NCBI RefSeq assembly: GCF_943193065.1
Contig: NZ_CALPCS010000009.1
Location: 29,564-93,563, forward strand
Source: Veillonella agrestimuris
GTDB lineage: Bacteria; Bacillota; Negativicutes; Veillonellales; Veillonellaceae
DNA length: 64,000 bases
Direction of reading: 5' to 3'
The first letter of the stretch is position 1; each line of letters begins with the position of its first letter. This document shows, piece by piece, positions 8,437 to 17,806 of this stretch. The notes under the pieces are model-generated. The model searched no databases. It worked only from the letters and a program-made list of their open reading frames with translations, and was not told where the DNA came from. The position numbers and the translations under genes are program-made.

Positions 8437-10161
8437 ATGGATATTTTTAGCTATGTAGAAAATGTAAATAAAAAAATTCTCACATCACCTTTATACGGGC
8501 AAAATGATTCAATTGCTAAAGAAATTAGCTACAATATTGAGATTTTAAAGAATAAATTGAATGGCTCCTTACATTTAGCAATAATTGGGGAGGTTAAGTC
8601 AGGTAAGTCTACATTGGTAAATGCTTTTGCGGGAGGCTCAATTTCGCCTCAGAATGTGAGTGAAGCTACAGCGTCCATTATAAAAGTTTCTTATTCGGAT
8701 ATAGAGTCTGCAAGTATAAATTATTTGGATGGTAGCAAATTTAGCGGCTCTATTGATGAAATTTATGATGAATTAACTAAAAATATAAATGATCAGACTT
8801 ATTTTAAAAACTGCAAAGATGTTGAAATTTATAGATCTATGTCAGGATTAAGAAATCTATTTATCATTGATACACCTGGCTTAGCAACAATTACAGAAGA
8901 AAATGAGACTAGGACGATAGATTATTTTCAAGATGTTGATGTAGTATTGTGGGTTTTTAATGGAAACTATCTTGGACAGAGTGATATAAATGATTATGTA
9001 AGGAAAGTAGCAGGCATGGGGAAGCCCATAGTAGCTGTAATTAATAGGATTGATGAAGTACAAGCAGATAAGGAAGAATTGATTGAGTATTTAGATGACT
9101 CAATGGGATTGTATTTTGACAAAATTTTCCCTATAAGTGCTAAACTGGCTTTTGAAGGGCGATCTACTAATAATGAAGCATTAATTAGAGAGTCTGGATT
9201 TCAAAGTTTATATCAATATTTAGAAGAGAATATAGATCGACAAGCGAGTGCTGTACAGGAGGAGTCTGTAAGAAACTCTATAAAGGTTCTTGAAAAACAA
9301 ATTGGAGTTATACATCAACATGCATTAAATAATATAGAATTAAAATTAGATTTGTTTGATAAAATTGAATCAAAGATTGATTATGCTACATCAAGTTTAA
9401 AAACAAATATAGAGAGATATATATCTAAATGGATTTATGAAGAATATTTAGTTACTGAAGAAAGAAATATAAGGGCTAAATTTTCTGATAGAAGATTTTA
9501 CGAAAAATTACCGTCAGAAACCGAAGTGATGGACGTAGTTAATGCATCAATTAGGAATGGGAGTACTGACATAGATATTTTTGTAGAGAAGTTAAATGCC
9601 CAGATTAATGAATTGTGGAAAAATTCTTTGACAAAAGTTGATGAAGAATTTGAAGAAGAATTAAATATTTCTATTAAAAGTCAAATTATTGAATATCAAA
9701 AGTCAGCAGAGTTTGTCCATTTAGGCGTTGAGCATAATGGGTTTCAAGATTCTGTCATGACAGCAGTTGCAGCTGGAGGAGCACTATCTGTTTATGCGGC
9801 TGTATTGGGACCTGCAGCCACCCACGTTAGTATAGGGGCTGCTTTGGGAGGGGTTATGCCTCCGGTTTTGTTGGCTGGTGCTGCAGTTGGTGTCTTGAAA
9901 ATGTATAATGATCGAAAACATCATATAGAGCATTTGAATGATAGTGTCAAGTCTATGTATCTAACAGCAAGAAAGGATTTATATAAAAACTTTATTGATA
10001 ATATATATCAATATATTGATGAATTAAGAGATAACACTATTATAGATGTAAAAGATAGATTTTTAAAATCTAATTTTAATAATATGAATAAAGAGGATGT
10101 ATATATTTTAAAAGGAGATATAGAGAGATTTCTGATAAATACTGGGGCGGAGAATGAATAA
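8437..10161 (+). CDS. Dynamin-like GTPase 2 with membrane-inserting hydrophobic segment (574 residues)
   Basis: G1 GEVKSGKS is at 51-58, G3 DTPG at 145-148 and G4 NRID at 203-206. A helical region follows, then a Gly/Ala-rich hydrophobic stretch (about 439-488, including AAVLGPAATHVSIGAALGG). It is long enough for a membrane hairpin and sits where the paddle of bacterial dynamin-like proteins is found. A basic segment (YNDRKHH) and a final helix close the protein. It has an aaagaggga ribosome binding site before ATG 8437 and overlaps the next gene by 8 bases. Known bacterial dynamins tubulate or fuse membranes in a nucleotide-dependent way, and some protect against phage-induced lysis. Which of these applies here cannot be read from the sequence. 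Confidence 0.83.
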   Translation: MDIFSYVENVNKKILTSPLYGQNDSIAKEISYNIEILKNKLNGSLHLAIIGEVKSGKSTLVNAFAGGSISPQNVSEATASIIKVSYSDIESASINYLDGSKFSGSIDEIYDELTKNINDQTYFKNCKDVEIYRSMSGLRNLFIIDTPGLATITEENETRTIDYFQDVDVVLWVFNGNYLGQSDINDYVRKVAGMGKPIVAVINRIDEVQADKEELIEYLDDSMGLYFDKIFPISAKLAFEGRSTNNEALIRESGFQSLYQYLEENIDRQASAVQEESVRNSIKVLEKQIGVIHQHALNNIELKLDLFDKIESKIDYATSSLKTNIERYISKWIYEEYLVTEERNIRAKFSDRRFYEKLPSETEVMDVVNASIRNGSTDIDIFVEKLNAQINELWKNSLTKVDEEFEEELNISIKSQIIEYQKSAEFVHLGVEHNGFQDSVMTAVAAGGALSVYAAVLGPAATHVSIGAALGGVMPPVLLAGAAVGVLKMYNDRKHHIEHLNDSVKSMYLTARKDLYKNFIDNIYQYIDELRDNTIIDVKDRFLKSNFNNMNKEDVYILKGDIERFLINTGAENE

Positions 10162-11410
10162 AAAGAGAATTGGGAATGAAAATAATTTAGATGTATATAT
10201 TAGAATACTTTCAAAACTATATCCCAACAGTATTTATTGTGTGGGGTTTATTGATACCTTTAAAGAAAATATAGTTTATAAATATTTTGAATGGGAAGGA
10301 AGAGTTAGTGTTGTTGAGTATTTTAAAACAAATATTATTCTGTTTTTAATATATTTAGTTGTAGGTATATTTTTAATCTTTTTGTTTCCTGTCGACACAT
10401 ATCCTAATATACAAATTTTTTATTTAATTTTATTTTCGATTATCACTATTATTCCTATTATTACTTTAACGATTAGAAGGCTACACGATTTAGACATAGG
10501 GATAAAAGGTCTTGTGTGGGTATTTTTTCCTATTTTAGGGCCTTTGTATATATTCAATAAATTAATAAAAAATGGTAATGCGGATGTAAACTATTATGGG
10601 GCGCCTACTGGGCAAATTTACTTTCCCCAATTGGAATATTTGGGTAAAAATTGGAGTACTAAAATATATAGATATATTTTTTTAGTTTTATTAATAGCTT
10701 CTCTTATTTTTACTCATTATGCGCAAAGCTCTTGGGCTAAATATGAAAGTATAATTACTGAGCTAGAATCTGCTATATCAAGACAGGTACTGGTATATAC
10801 CAATTTATTAAATCAAGAAACTAGTGAGCGAGAGATAAACTATATAAACTCAAATCAAGATATTCCGAGAAGGATGAATGAGCCTAAAGTAGAAAGAAAT
10901 GAAAGCATAAATAAAACAAATGAATCTTCCCCAAACAGCTCTTTTTCAAAAGAGAATCTAAAGCCTCTTCAAGAATCAAAGAGGACAGAGACTAAGTTAT
11001 ATAGAAATAACAGATTTGGATTCTCTATAAAATATCCTGGTAACTTACGGCATACGAATTCGTCTACTGATGGAAGTGGGCGAGAATTTTTCGTGGATGA
11101 TGAATCTATTGTTATAAGAGTTTATGGCTTAAATAATATAACGGGAGAAACAGTACAAAGTATATATAGGGAGAGTCGGGAGCGAGCCAGTGAACATGGA
11201 GAATTCGGCTTTCGAACTATTAGGGATAATTGGTATGTTGTTACTTATAGTGCTGGTGATTATATATATTATCACAAAAGCTTTGTCGGTTCAAAATCCA
11301 TAAATTCTCTTGATATTAGAATATGGGCATCTAAAAAGGATGATTATACAGGAATTATAGATCAGCTAGAAGCTAATTTTAGTCCTGGCAACCTAGATGA
11401 GACTCACTGA
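10154..11410 (+). CDS. DUF805-type membrane protein with PsbP-like C-terminal domain, last gene of the dynamin cassette
   Basis: The function is unknown. The N-terminal half has membrane segments near 60-80, 85-106, 117-134 and 172-189, with the DUF805 signature RRLHDLD at 108-114. A low-complexity Ser/Asn/Lys/Glu linker follows. The C-terminal domain (about 285-410) begins NRFGFSIKYPGNL, the typical opening of PsbP-like folds. The start codon ATG 10154 overlaps the end of GTPase 2 (ATGAATAA), which argues for co-translation and for one functional unit with the GTPases. The C-terminal domain probably faces outward after an even number of membrane passes. This gene is not part of the classical LeoABC set, so it may be a lineage-specific sensor or anchor. 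Confidence 0.7.
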   Translation: MNKKRIGNENNLDVYIRILSKLYPNSIYCVGFIDTFKENIVYKYFEWEGRVSVVEYFKTNIILFLIYLVVGIFLIFLFPVDTYPNIQIFYLILFSIITIIPIITLTIRRLHDLDIGIKGLVWVFFPILGPLYIFNKLIKNGNADVNYYGAPTGQIYFPQLEYLGKNWSTKIYRYIFLVLLIASLIFTHYAQSSWAKYESIITELESAISRQVLVYTNLLNQETSEREINYINSNQDIPRRMNEPKVERNESINKTNESSPNSSFSKENLKPLQESKRTETKLYRNNRFGFSIKYPGNLRHTNSSTDGSGREFFVDDESIVIRVYGLNNITGETVQSIYRESRERASEHGEFGFRTIRDNWYVVTYSAGDYIYYHKSFVGSKSINSLDIRIWASKKDDYTGIIDQLEANFSPGNLDETH

Positions 11411-11479
11411 TAAAATGAAAGAGCTACAACTGAATATGATTTTAGGTATCCTGTTGGAGCGATTTTGATTTTTGTTAAA
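11411..11479. other. Short AT-rich stretch after the cassette
   Basis: No gene or hairpin is seen before the repeat copy begins. The cassette transcript probably ends at the hairpin at 11513. Confidence 0.35.
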
Positions 11480-12090
11480 GATTTGGGTACCCTCTCTTAT
11501 AGACTCATTTTAGGCATCAATCACAATTGTGGTTGGTGCCATTTTTTGATTAAAAGAGCGGTATAAAGCATCAATCGTTCAAAATGACGCAATCCATAGA
11601 TAATACTCTTGAGTGTTTTTATTTTTTGTTAAACAGCTTTGTATATCTATTGGAATATGGTAATAGGAAGCCGTTAATAATTGATTGCAAGAAATGTAGG
11701 GGATGGTATATGAATTTTGGAATAACAGTGCAATATTATTGTAATAAAAATATCACATACATTAGCAACCGTAATGTATGTCAAGCTTTTAGAGAGGTTA
11801 TTAAATAATAGATTAAGGATGGTTATGTTCGGTTGTATATCTTGGAAGATAAAATGATTTTTCTCTGAAAATGAATAATAACAATGCGGAGAAATGTATT
11901 ATAATTACCGATATTTACCGACTAATGTACTTCGTTACCAGCTCAAATTTGACAGTATGAACACGGTAATCTTTGGCGCGTCTAGTAATTTGACCATAAT
12001 GGAGAAAGGAAGGCTGTTACTGGTAATTCGAGTCAAAGACAAATGTGTCAGAATTAGGATAGCCATTTGTAATATCTTCTTTTTATAGTG
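11480..12090 (+). repeat. Dispersed intergenic repeat, copy 2 (right border of the GTPase cassette), apparently interrupted
   Basis: The head (11480-11640) aligns with 5413-5570: a hairpin of the same sequence, T6, then tataaag..atcaatcgttcaaaatgacg.aatccatagataatac. The tail segment at 12022-12050 (ggtaattcgagtcaaagac...) matches 5601-5630. In copy 1 head and tail are about 160 bases apart; here they are about 510 apart, so roughly 350 bases seem to have been gained here or lost in copy 1. Two short frames inside (74 and 64 codons) lack ribosome binding sites and are not called as genes. Confidence 0.6.
11513..11547 (+). terminator. Repeat-borne terminator hairpin, copy 2
   Basis: A 12-bp stem (11513-11524 with 11529-11540) with two G-U pairs, loop aatt, then T6. 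The two changes relative to copy 1 keep pairing in + strand RNA but not on the other strand, so the hairpin appears selected as RNA. It probably ends the GTPase cassette transcript. Confidence 0.75.
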
Positions 12091-12301
12091 TAAAGAAATT
12101 CTGCATAATCTGTAGTAGGCATATATATTCACATCCTTTTTGGGGAATTTTGATACTTTATTGTAAAATATCTGAGGCTATAAGTCTTTTTTACAAAAAT
12201 AATATTGAAGTTGCACCTTGTTGATGTACTCAATATTAATTCTAGAACCTAAATCATCAATGTAGTGTATAATACAATAGAGATATAGAAAGGAGCTAGC
12301 T

Positions 12302-13255
12302 ATGGATATATTAGGAGCTAGGCGTTCCATAGAACAAAAATTATTAATGCAATCGGTGGCGCTTATGTCGCTAGTGGCTATTAGTGGTACGATTATGGGC
12401 GTTGTTACTGGATCGAGTGCAGTATTGTTAGATGGGGTCTTTTCCTTCGTCGATGTAATTATAAAAATTATGATGCTTATGACTGCTAAATTAGTGGCGA
12501 GGGAAACGAGCAAGCGTTTTCAATTTGGCTATTGGCAATTTGAGCCTCTCGTATTGGCTGTAGAAGGATTTTTTATTTTACTTATCGTTATTTATGCCTT
12601 ATTTAGTGGTATAACGGATCTGTTAGGAGGGGGGCGGCACGTAGACTTTGGGCCAGCTATTTATTATGCTATATTTTTTACCATTGCAGATACGGCCTAT
12701 TATTTCTATGTAAAGCGTATCAACAAAAGTTTACAATCTAATTTAGTTAAGTTTGATAATGTGAGCTGGTATGTGGATGCTTTGTTAGAAGCAGCTATTT
12801 TGATTAGCTTTGTAGTGGCTATTTTGTTAGAAGGTACAGAATACGAAGAGTTTGCTGTGTATATAGACCCTATTGTGCTTATCGTATTGGCTTTACAAAT
12901 GGTGCCATCGGTAATCCATATTTTAGTGCCTGCTACAAAACAAATTTTAGGTTGGGCGCCTACATCATTGCATAATGAAGTTCAAGAGATTATGGACCGA
13001 TTTATGGAAAAATATAATTTCAAAGATTATGTAACCAGCGTGCAAGCCTATGGCAATACACGGATTATTGAAATTGATATTTTAGTGCGGAAAAATTTCC
13101 CTTACCAAACCATTGCTGAGTTAGATGGGATTCGCAATGAAATCGATGAAGAAATTGGAGGGAACCCGACAGAAAAATGGGTTACTATTTCCTTTACAAG
13201 TACTAGAAAATGGATGGCTAAAGATTATCTCCTTGACGAAGAAGATGATGATTAA
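12302..13255 (+). CDS. Cation diffusion facilitator (CDF) family metal transporter
   Basis: An inner-membrane metal-ion/proton antiporter of the cation efflux family. The substrate (Zn, Mn or Fe) is not determinable. Membrane segments occur in the first 210 residues. The metal-site pattern of CDF proteins is visible in GSSAVLLDGVFSFVD and in a later VDALLEA...YIDPIV region. A cytoplasmic ferredoxin-like domain (about 220-305) follows, and the tail is very acidic (DEEDDD). The start ATG 12302 has an aaaggagct ribosome binding site. A TATAAT at 12268-12273 may be its -10, without a clear -35. It is the first housekeeping-type gene after the accessory region, 71 bases before serS. Confidence 0.85.
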   Translation: MDILGARRSIEQKLLMQSVALMSLVAISGTIMGVVTGSSAVLLDGVFSFVDVIIKIMMLMTAKLVARETSKRFQFGYWQFEPLVLAVEGFFILLIVIYALFSGITDLLGGGRHVDFGPAIYYAIFFTIADTAYYFYVKRINKSLQSNLVKFDNVSWYVDALLEAAILISFVVAILLEGTEYEEFAVYIDPIVLIVLALQMVPSVIHILVPATKQILGWAPTSLHNEVQEIMDRFMEKYNFKDYVTSVQAYGNTRIIEIDILVRKNFPYQTIAELDGIRNEIDEEIGGNPTEKWVTISFTSTRKWMAKDYLLDEEDDD

Positions 13256-13326
13256 TACTGCATTTTATGGTATACTTAAATGTATTGAAATTCTAGTTTG
13301 TCCGTCATATAAAAGAGGTTAATAGG

Positions 13327-14607
13327 ATGTTAGATTTGAAGTTTGTGCGAGAAAATCTCGATTTAGTAAAGCAAAACCTTGAAAACCGTCACACTACAGG
13401 TGATTTAGACACTGTTGTAGCTGCTTACGACGAAAGAAAAGAGTTAATTCAAAAAGTAGAGGAATTAAAAGCTTTACGTAATTCTGTAACAGAAGAAATT
13501 AGCCAGTTAAAACGAAATAAAGAAAATGCTGACGATAAAATTGCTGAAATGAAGCAAGTAGGCGATACAATTGCTGATTTAGACGGTCGTATTCGTGAAG
13601 TAGAAACAACGCTTCGTGACGCTGCATTGATGTTGCCAAATATGTGCGATTCCTCTGTTCCTGTTGGGGCTGATGAAAATGACAATGTAGAAATGCGTAA
13701 ATGGGGCAATCCGCGGGCTTTTGAATTTGAACCTAAAGCGCATTGGGATTTAGGGGAATCCTTAGATATTCTCGATTTTAATAGAGCTGCAAAGATGAGC
13801 GGTGCTCGTTTTACTGTCTATAAAGGGCTAGGTGCTCGCTTAGAGCGGGCTCTTATTAACTTCATGGTAGACCTTCATGTAGATAAACACGGCTATACAG
13901 AAATGATGACACCTTACATGGTGACAAGAGAAACATTGACTGGTACTGGTCAATTGCCTAAGTTCTCTGAAGATATGTACCAAGTAGCAGATACAGAATA
14001 TTTCTTAATCCCTACGGCAGAAGTAACATTGACAAATTATCATGGTGGTGAAATTTTAAGCGAAGATGAGTTGCCTAAATATTACACTGCTTTCACTGCT
14101 TGTTTCCGAGCAGAAGCAGGTTCTGCTGGTCGAGATACGCGCGGTTTGATTCGTCAACATCAATTTAACAAAGTAGAAATGGTTAAATTGGCGAAGCCAG
14201 AAGAGTCTTTCCAAGAGTTAGAAACATTGACAGATAATGCAGAAGAAGTATTACGTCTATTAGAATTGCCGTTCCGTGTCATCACTCTTTGTACGGGAGA
14301 TATGGGCTTTGGTTCTGCTAAAACATACGACGTAGAAGTATGGATGCCGTCGCAAGAAAAATACAGAGAAATTTCTTCTTGCTCTAATATGACGGACTTC
14401 CAAGCGCGTCGCGCTAATATTAAATTCCGTCGCGGTCCAAAAGGTAAACCAGAATTAGTACATACGTTGAATGGTTCTGGTCTTGCTGTAGGACGTACAG
14501 TAGCGGCTATTTTAGAAAATAACCAACAAGCAGATGGCTCTGTCATCATTCCAAAAGTTCTTGTTCCATATATGGGCGGTGTAGAAGTGATTACGCCTGC
14601 TAAATAA
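13327..14607 (+). CDS. serS: Seryl-tRNA synthetase
   Basis: Charges tRNA(Ser) and tRNA(Sec). The 426 residues match the bacterial family length. An N-terminal antiparallel coiled coil (about 30-105) is the tRNA-binding arm. The catalytic core carries [13 protein letters not shown], motif 2 [21 protein letters not shown] and motif 3 [17 protein letters not shown]. The ribosome binding site aaaagagg lies before ATG 13327. No T-box leader is visible in the 71-base gap upstream. It is probably co-transcribed with the sugar-phosphate genes that follow at short spacing. Confidence 0.96.
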   Translation: MLDLKFVRENLDLVKQNLENRHTTGDLDTVVAAYDERKELIQKVEELKALRNSVTEEISQLKRNKENADDKIAEMKQVGDTIADLDGRIREVETTLRDAALMLPNMCDSSVPVGADENDNVEMRKWGNPRAFEFEPKAHWDLGESLDILDFNRAAKMSGARFTVYKGLGARLERALINFMVDLHVDKHGYTEMMTPYMVTRETLTGTGQLPKFSEDMYQVADTEYFLIPTAEVTLTNYHGGEILSEDELPKYYTAFTACFRAEAGSAGRDTRGLIRQHQFNKVEMVKLAKPEESFQELETLTDNAEEVLRLLELPFRVITLCTGDMGFGSAKTYDVEVWMPSQEKYREISSCSNMTDFQARRANIKFRRGPKGKPELVHTLNGSGLAVGRTVAAILENNQQADGSVIIPKVLVPYMGGVEVITPAK

Positions 14608-14626
14608 TAGACAGTAGGGAGATAGT

Positions 14627-15274
14627 ATGAAATTCTTTATTGATACAGCAGAAGTAAGCGAAATTAAAGAGGCTTATTCTTTCGGTTTTATCGACGGTGT
14701 AACGACAAATCCGTCTTTGATTGTAAAAGCAAAGAAAAACTTAGACGTAGTAATCAAAGAAATTGCAAATTTCGTAGATGGTCCTGTTAGTGCGGAAGTC
14801 ATTGCGAGTGACGCAGACGGGATGATCAAAGAAGCTCACGAATTGGTAAAGTTAGGCTCTAATGTAGTAGTAAAAGTGCCTATGACATCAGAAGGCCTAA
14901 AAGCTGTTGCAGTGCTTTCAAAAGAAGGCATTAAAACAAATGTAACGTTGGTTTTTTCTGCTAACCAAGCCTTATTGGCGGCTCGCGCAGGGGCTACTTA
15001 TGTAAGTCCTTTTGTAGGTCGTATTGACGATATTAGCATGGATGGGCTCACATTGATCCAAGATATTGCTGATATTTTCGCTATTCATAATATCAATACA
15101 GAAATTATTGCTGCTAGTGTGCGCACACCGATTCACATGTTGCAAGCTGCAAAAGCAGGTGCTCATATTGCAACAGTACCATACCAAGTGTTAATGCAAG
15201 CTATGAAACATCCATTAACAGATGCGGGTTTAGAAAAATTTATGGCTGATTGGCAACAAGCTAATCAAAATTAA
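14627..15274 (+). CDS. fsa: Transaldolase / fructose-6-phosphate aldolase, small subfamily
   Basis: A TIM-barrel class I aldolase of the 215-residue TalC/FSA subfamily. It acts on fructose 6-phosphate or transfers dihydroxyacetone units in the pentose-phosphate pathway. Typical features are the opening [25 protein letters not shown], the Schiff-base lysine in [11 protein letters not shown], and [29 protein letters not shown]. Sequence alone does not separate transaldolase from aldolase activity. It lies between serS (19 bases) and glpX (12 bases), consistent with a sugar-phosphate operon. Confidence 0.92.
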   Translation: MKFFIDTAEVSEIKEAYSFGFIDGVTTNPSLIVKAKKNLDVVIKEIANFVDGPVSAEVIASDADGMIKEAHELVKLGSNVVVKVPMTSEGLKAVAVLSKEGIKTNVTLVFSANQALLAARAGATYVSPFVGRIDDISMDGLTLIQDIADIFAIHNINTEIIAASVRTPIHMLQAAKAGAHIATVPYQVLMQAMKHPLTDAGLEKFMADWQQANQN

Positions 15275-15286
15275 GAGGAGGCTCAT

Positions 15287-16249
15287 ATGGATCGTACATT
15301 ATCATTAGAATTTGCTCGCGTTGTAGAAGCGGCAGCTCTTCGCAGTGGACGTTTGTTAGGTCGCGGCCAAAAAGATGCAGCTGATGGATTAGCTGTAGAT
15401 GCTATGCGCCAAGCCTTTGATTCTGTGCATATTTCTGGGACGGTTGTAATTGGTGAAGGTGAAATCGACGAAGCGCCTATGCTGTATATTGGCGAAAAAG
15501 TTGGTGCTGGTGGTCCAGAAGTGGATATTGCAGTAGATCCGATTGAAGGAACGAATTTGATTGCTAAAGGTCAAAATGGTGCTATTGCAGTTATGGCCAT
15601 CGCTGAAAAGGGCGGTTTGTTACATGCCCCTGATATGTATATGGAAAAACTTTGTGTGGGCCCTCGTGGTGCAGGTGCTATTGATATTACGAAATCTTTA
15701 ACTGAAAATATCAAAAACGTAGCTGCTAAAATGGAACGGAAAGTAGAAGAAATCAATCTCGTTATGCTTGATCGAGAACGACATTACGGTTTGATGCAAG
15801 AAGCTCGTGATTTAGGGGCTCGTATTATGCTCATTTCTGATGGTGATGTGAACCCTGCTATGGAATGCTGTATTGAAGGTTCCGGCATCCATATGGTAGT
15901 CGGTACTGGTGGCGCACCAGAAGGGGTGTTGGCAGCAGCTGCATTGAAATGTGTGGGCGGAGATATGCAAGCTCGTTTAAAACCAGAAACAGATGAAGAA
16001 GTTCGTCGTTGTATCGATATGGGTATTAAAGATGTAAACCAAGTGTTGACTATCGATGATCTTGTAAAGAGCGATGATGTTATTTTTGCTGCTACTGCTA
16101 TTACGCGAGGCAATTTGTTGAATCCAATTCAATATTTCCCTGGTGGTGCGCGGACTCATACACTCGTTATGAGATCTAAAACTGGTACAGTTCGATTTCT
16201 AGATACAATCCACATGGATGACAAACTTAAAACGTTAAAAGCTCGATAA
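15287..16249 (+). CDS. glpX: Fructose-1,6-bisphosphatase, class II
   Basis: Hydrolyses fructose 1,6-bisphosphate to fructose 6-phosphate in gluconeogenesis. Veillonella grows on lactate and needs gluconeogenesis for sugars. The 320-residue protein carries class II (GlpX) signatures: GEGEIDEAPMLYIGE (metal site), VDPIEGTNLIAKGQNGA, and GTGGAPEGVLAAAALKC. A ribosome binding site taagaggagg precedes ATG 15287. The gene ends 56 bases before a strong terminator, which closes the serS-fsa-glpX unit. Confidence 0.95.
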   Translation: MDRTLSLEFARVVEAAALRSGRLLGRGQKDAADGLAVDAMRQAFDSVHISGTVVIGEGEIDEAPMLYIGEKVGAGGPEVDIAVDPIEGTNLIAKGQNGAIAVMAIAEKGGLLHAPDMYMEKLCVGPRGAGAIDITKSLTENIKNVAAKMERKVEEINLVMLDRERHYGLMQEARDLGARIMLISDGDVNPAMECCIEGSGIHMVVGTGGAPEGVLAAAALKCVGGDMQARLKPETDEEVRRCIDMGIKDVNQVLTIDDLVKSDDVIFAATAITRGNLLNPIQYFPGGARTHTLVMRSKTGTVRFLDTIHMDDKLKTLKAR

Positions 16250-16304
16250 TATATGATTGTTATGCCGGCTCTAGGTCGACATGAATTTCGATATGAGTTG
16301 ATTG

Positions 16305-16342
16305 AAAAGCTCTTCTCTACTATTTTGAGAGGGGCTTTTTGT
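16305..16342 (+). terminator. Rho-independent terminator after glpX
   Basis: A 13-bp stem (16305-16317 with 16327-16339, two G-U pairs) with a T-run inside and after the right arm. Confidence 0.88.
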
Positions 16343-16378
16343 TTGCTCGAATTGATGAGGATAATCTTAGGAGATTAC

Positions 16379-16408
16379 TTGAAGTATAGAGAACAAAAAT
16401 AGTATAAT
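16379..16408 (+). promoter_or_regulatory. Predicted sigma-70-type promoter of murA
   Basis: TTGAAG at 16379-16384, an 18-base spacer, and TATAAT at 16403-16408. It starts 36 bases after the glpX terminator and about 70 bases before the murA start. Confidence 0.75.
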
Positions 16409-16482
16409 AAGATTTAGTATATAACGATGTAACATATACAGCTATGGCTGTTCAAAATATAGGGTATGTAGGAGGAATTCTT

Positions 16483-17745
16483 TTGGAAAAGCTAGTTATA
16501 AATGGTGGCAATCGACTTGAAGGACGTGTTCGCGTAAGTAGTGCTAAAAACGCTGTTCTTCCTATTATTGCAGCTACATTATTGGCATCTACACCAAGCA
16601 AATTATTGGAAATTCCTAATTTGGAAGATGTAGGCACTATTTCGCAAGTAATTGAAGCTTTAGGTGTGAAGATTACGCGCAATGGAGGGGATGAAATTAT
16701 TTTTGACGCTTCCATGTTAACGGCTACAGAAGCACCAAATGAATTAGTACGTAAAATGCGGGCTTCCTTCCTCGTGATGGGCCCTTTATTAGCTCGTAAA
16801 GGAGAAGCTAAAATCTCCTTGCCGGGTGGCTGTGCCATTGGGGCTCGTCCTATTGATTTACATTTGAAAGCTTTTGAAGCGTTAGGCGCAGAAATTGAAA
16901 GTACAGAAGAATATGTATGTGCTAAGGCTCCTAATGGATTAAAAGGGACTGAAATTTATTTAGACTTTCCAAGCGTAGGAGCTACTGAAAATGTAATGAT
17001 GGCTGCTTCTATGGCTGAAGGTAAAACGATTATCGAAAATGCTGCAGAAGAACCAGAAATCGTAGATTTAGCAACTTTCTTGAATGCTATGGGGGCTAAT
17101 ATCCGCGGGGCTGGTACTAATGTAATCCGTATTGAAGGTGTGCCTTCTTTACATGGTGCTATTCATACAGTGATTCCTGATCGCATTGAAGCTGGCACAT
17201 ATTTAATTGCTACGGCTATGGCTGGTGGGGATGTATTCGTAGAGAATGCTTTGCCAGAGCATTTGAAACCAGTAGTAGCAAAATTGAAAGAAGCTGGCGT
17301 TACTGTAGAAGAAGAAATCGATGGTATTCGTGTAGTTAGCTCTGGTAAAGAATTGAAGGCTGTAGATATTAAAACGTTGCCATATCCAGGCTTTCCAACA
17401 GATATGCAAGCTCAATTTATGGCTTTTACAACTATTGCAGAAGGGACAAGTACTGTTACAGAAACAGTATTTGAAAACCGTTTTATGCACGTTGCAGAGC
17501 TTCGTAAAATGGGTGCTCATATCGATATTGATAATCGCCAAGCTATTGTAGCAGGCGTTCCATCCTTACATGGGGCAGACGTAAATGCTACAGATTTACG
17601 AGCCGGTGCAGCTCTCGTATGTGCTGCGCTTGCTGCAGAAGGGACTACTAAAATTGGTCGCCTTCATCATATTGACCGTGGTTATGATGATTTCGTAGGT
17701 AAATTGAAAAGGTTAGGTGCCGATATTGTTCGGATTGACGAATGA
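16483..17745 (+). CDS. murA: UDP-N-acetylglucosamine 1-carboxyvinyltransferase
   Basis: Transfers enolpyruvate from PEP to UDP-GlcNAc, the first committed step of peptidoglycan synthesis, in the cytoplasm. The frame is open from an ATG at 16444, but aggagg at 16470-16475 and the family's usual opening ([14 protein letters not shown]) point to TTG 16483, giving about 420 residues. The catalytic loop is [15 protein letters not shown], with the reactive cysteine at 117 of the TTG-start protein (the fosfomycin target). The N-terminal K22-N23 in SSAKNAVLP is also typical. It is the first gene of the unit that leads into the MreB-family gene. Confidence 0.95.
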   Translation: MEKLVINGGNRLEGRVRVSSAKNAVLPIIAATLLASTPSKLLEIPNLEDVGTISQVIEALGVKITRNGGDEIIFDASMLTATEAPNELVRKMRASFLVMGPLLARKGEAKISLPGGCAIGARPIDLHLKAFEALGAEIESTEEYVCAKAPNGLKGTEIYLDFPSVGATENVMMAASMAEGKTIIENAAEEPEIVDLATFLNAMGANIRGAGTNVIRIEGVPSLHGAIHTVIPDRIEAGTYLIATAMAGGDVFVENALPEHLKPVVAKLKEAGVTVEEEIDGIRVVSSGKELKAVDIKTLPYPGFPTDMQAQFMAFTTIAEGTSTVTETVFENRFMHVAELRKMGAHIDIDNRQAIVAGVPSLHGADVNATDLRAGAALVCAALAAEGTTKIGRLHHIDRGYDDFVGKLKRLGADIVRIDE

Positions 17746-17776
17746 GAAAAGGAACCAAAAACAGAATAATAGAAAA

Positions 17777-17806
17777 CAAAGCCGGCGCACAGAAGAGCCG
17801 GCTTTG
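17777..17806 (+). promoter_or_regulatory. GC-rich hairpin between murA and the mreB-family gene
   Basis: A perfect 10-bp stem (caaagccggc, 17777-17786, with gccggctttg, 17797-17806) around a 10-base loop. No T-run follows, so it is probably an attenuator-like or processing structure rather than a full terminator. Its location within the upstream open part of the mreB frame argues against that part being translated. Confidence 0.55.

Noticed and set aside
11584..11808. 74-codon frame after the GTPase cassette
   Set aside because: It starts inside the dispersed repeat, has no ribosome binding site and no recognisable protein features. Treated as non-coding.
11894..12088. 64-codon frame in the same gap
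   Set aside because: It lacks a ribosome binding site, runs across the repeat tail, and has no recognisable features.
13256..13326. T-box riboswitch before serS
   Set aside because: The gap is only 71 bases and lacks the T-box sequence and an antiterminator/terminator pair.
14160..14549. 129-codon minus-strand frame inside serS
   Set aside because: A shadow of a conserved synthetase gene on the opposite strand.
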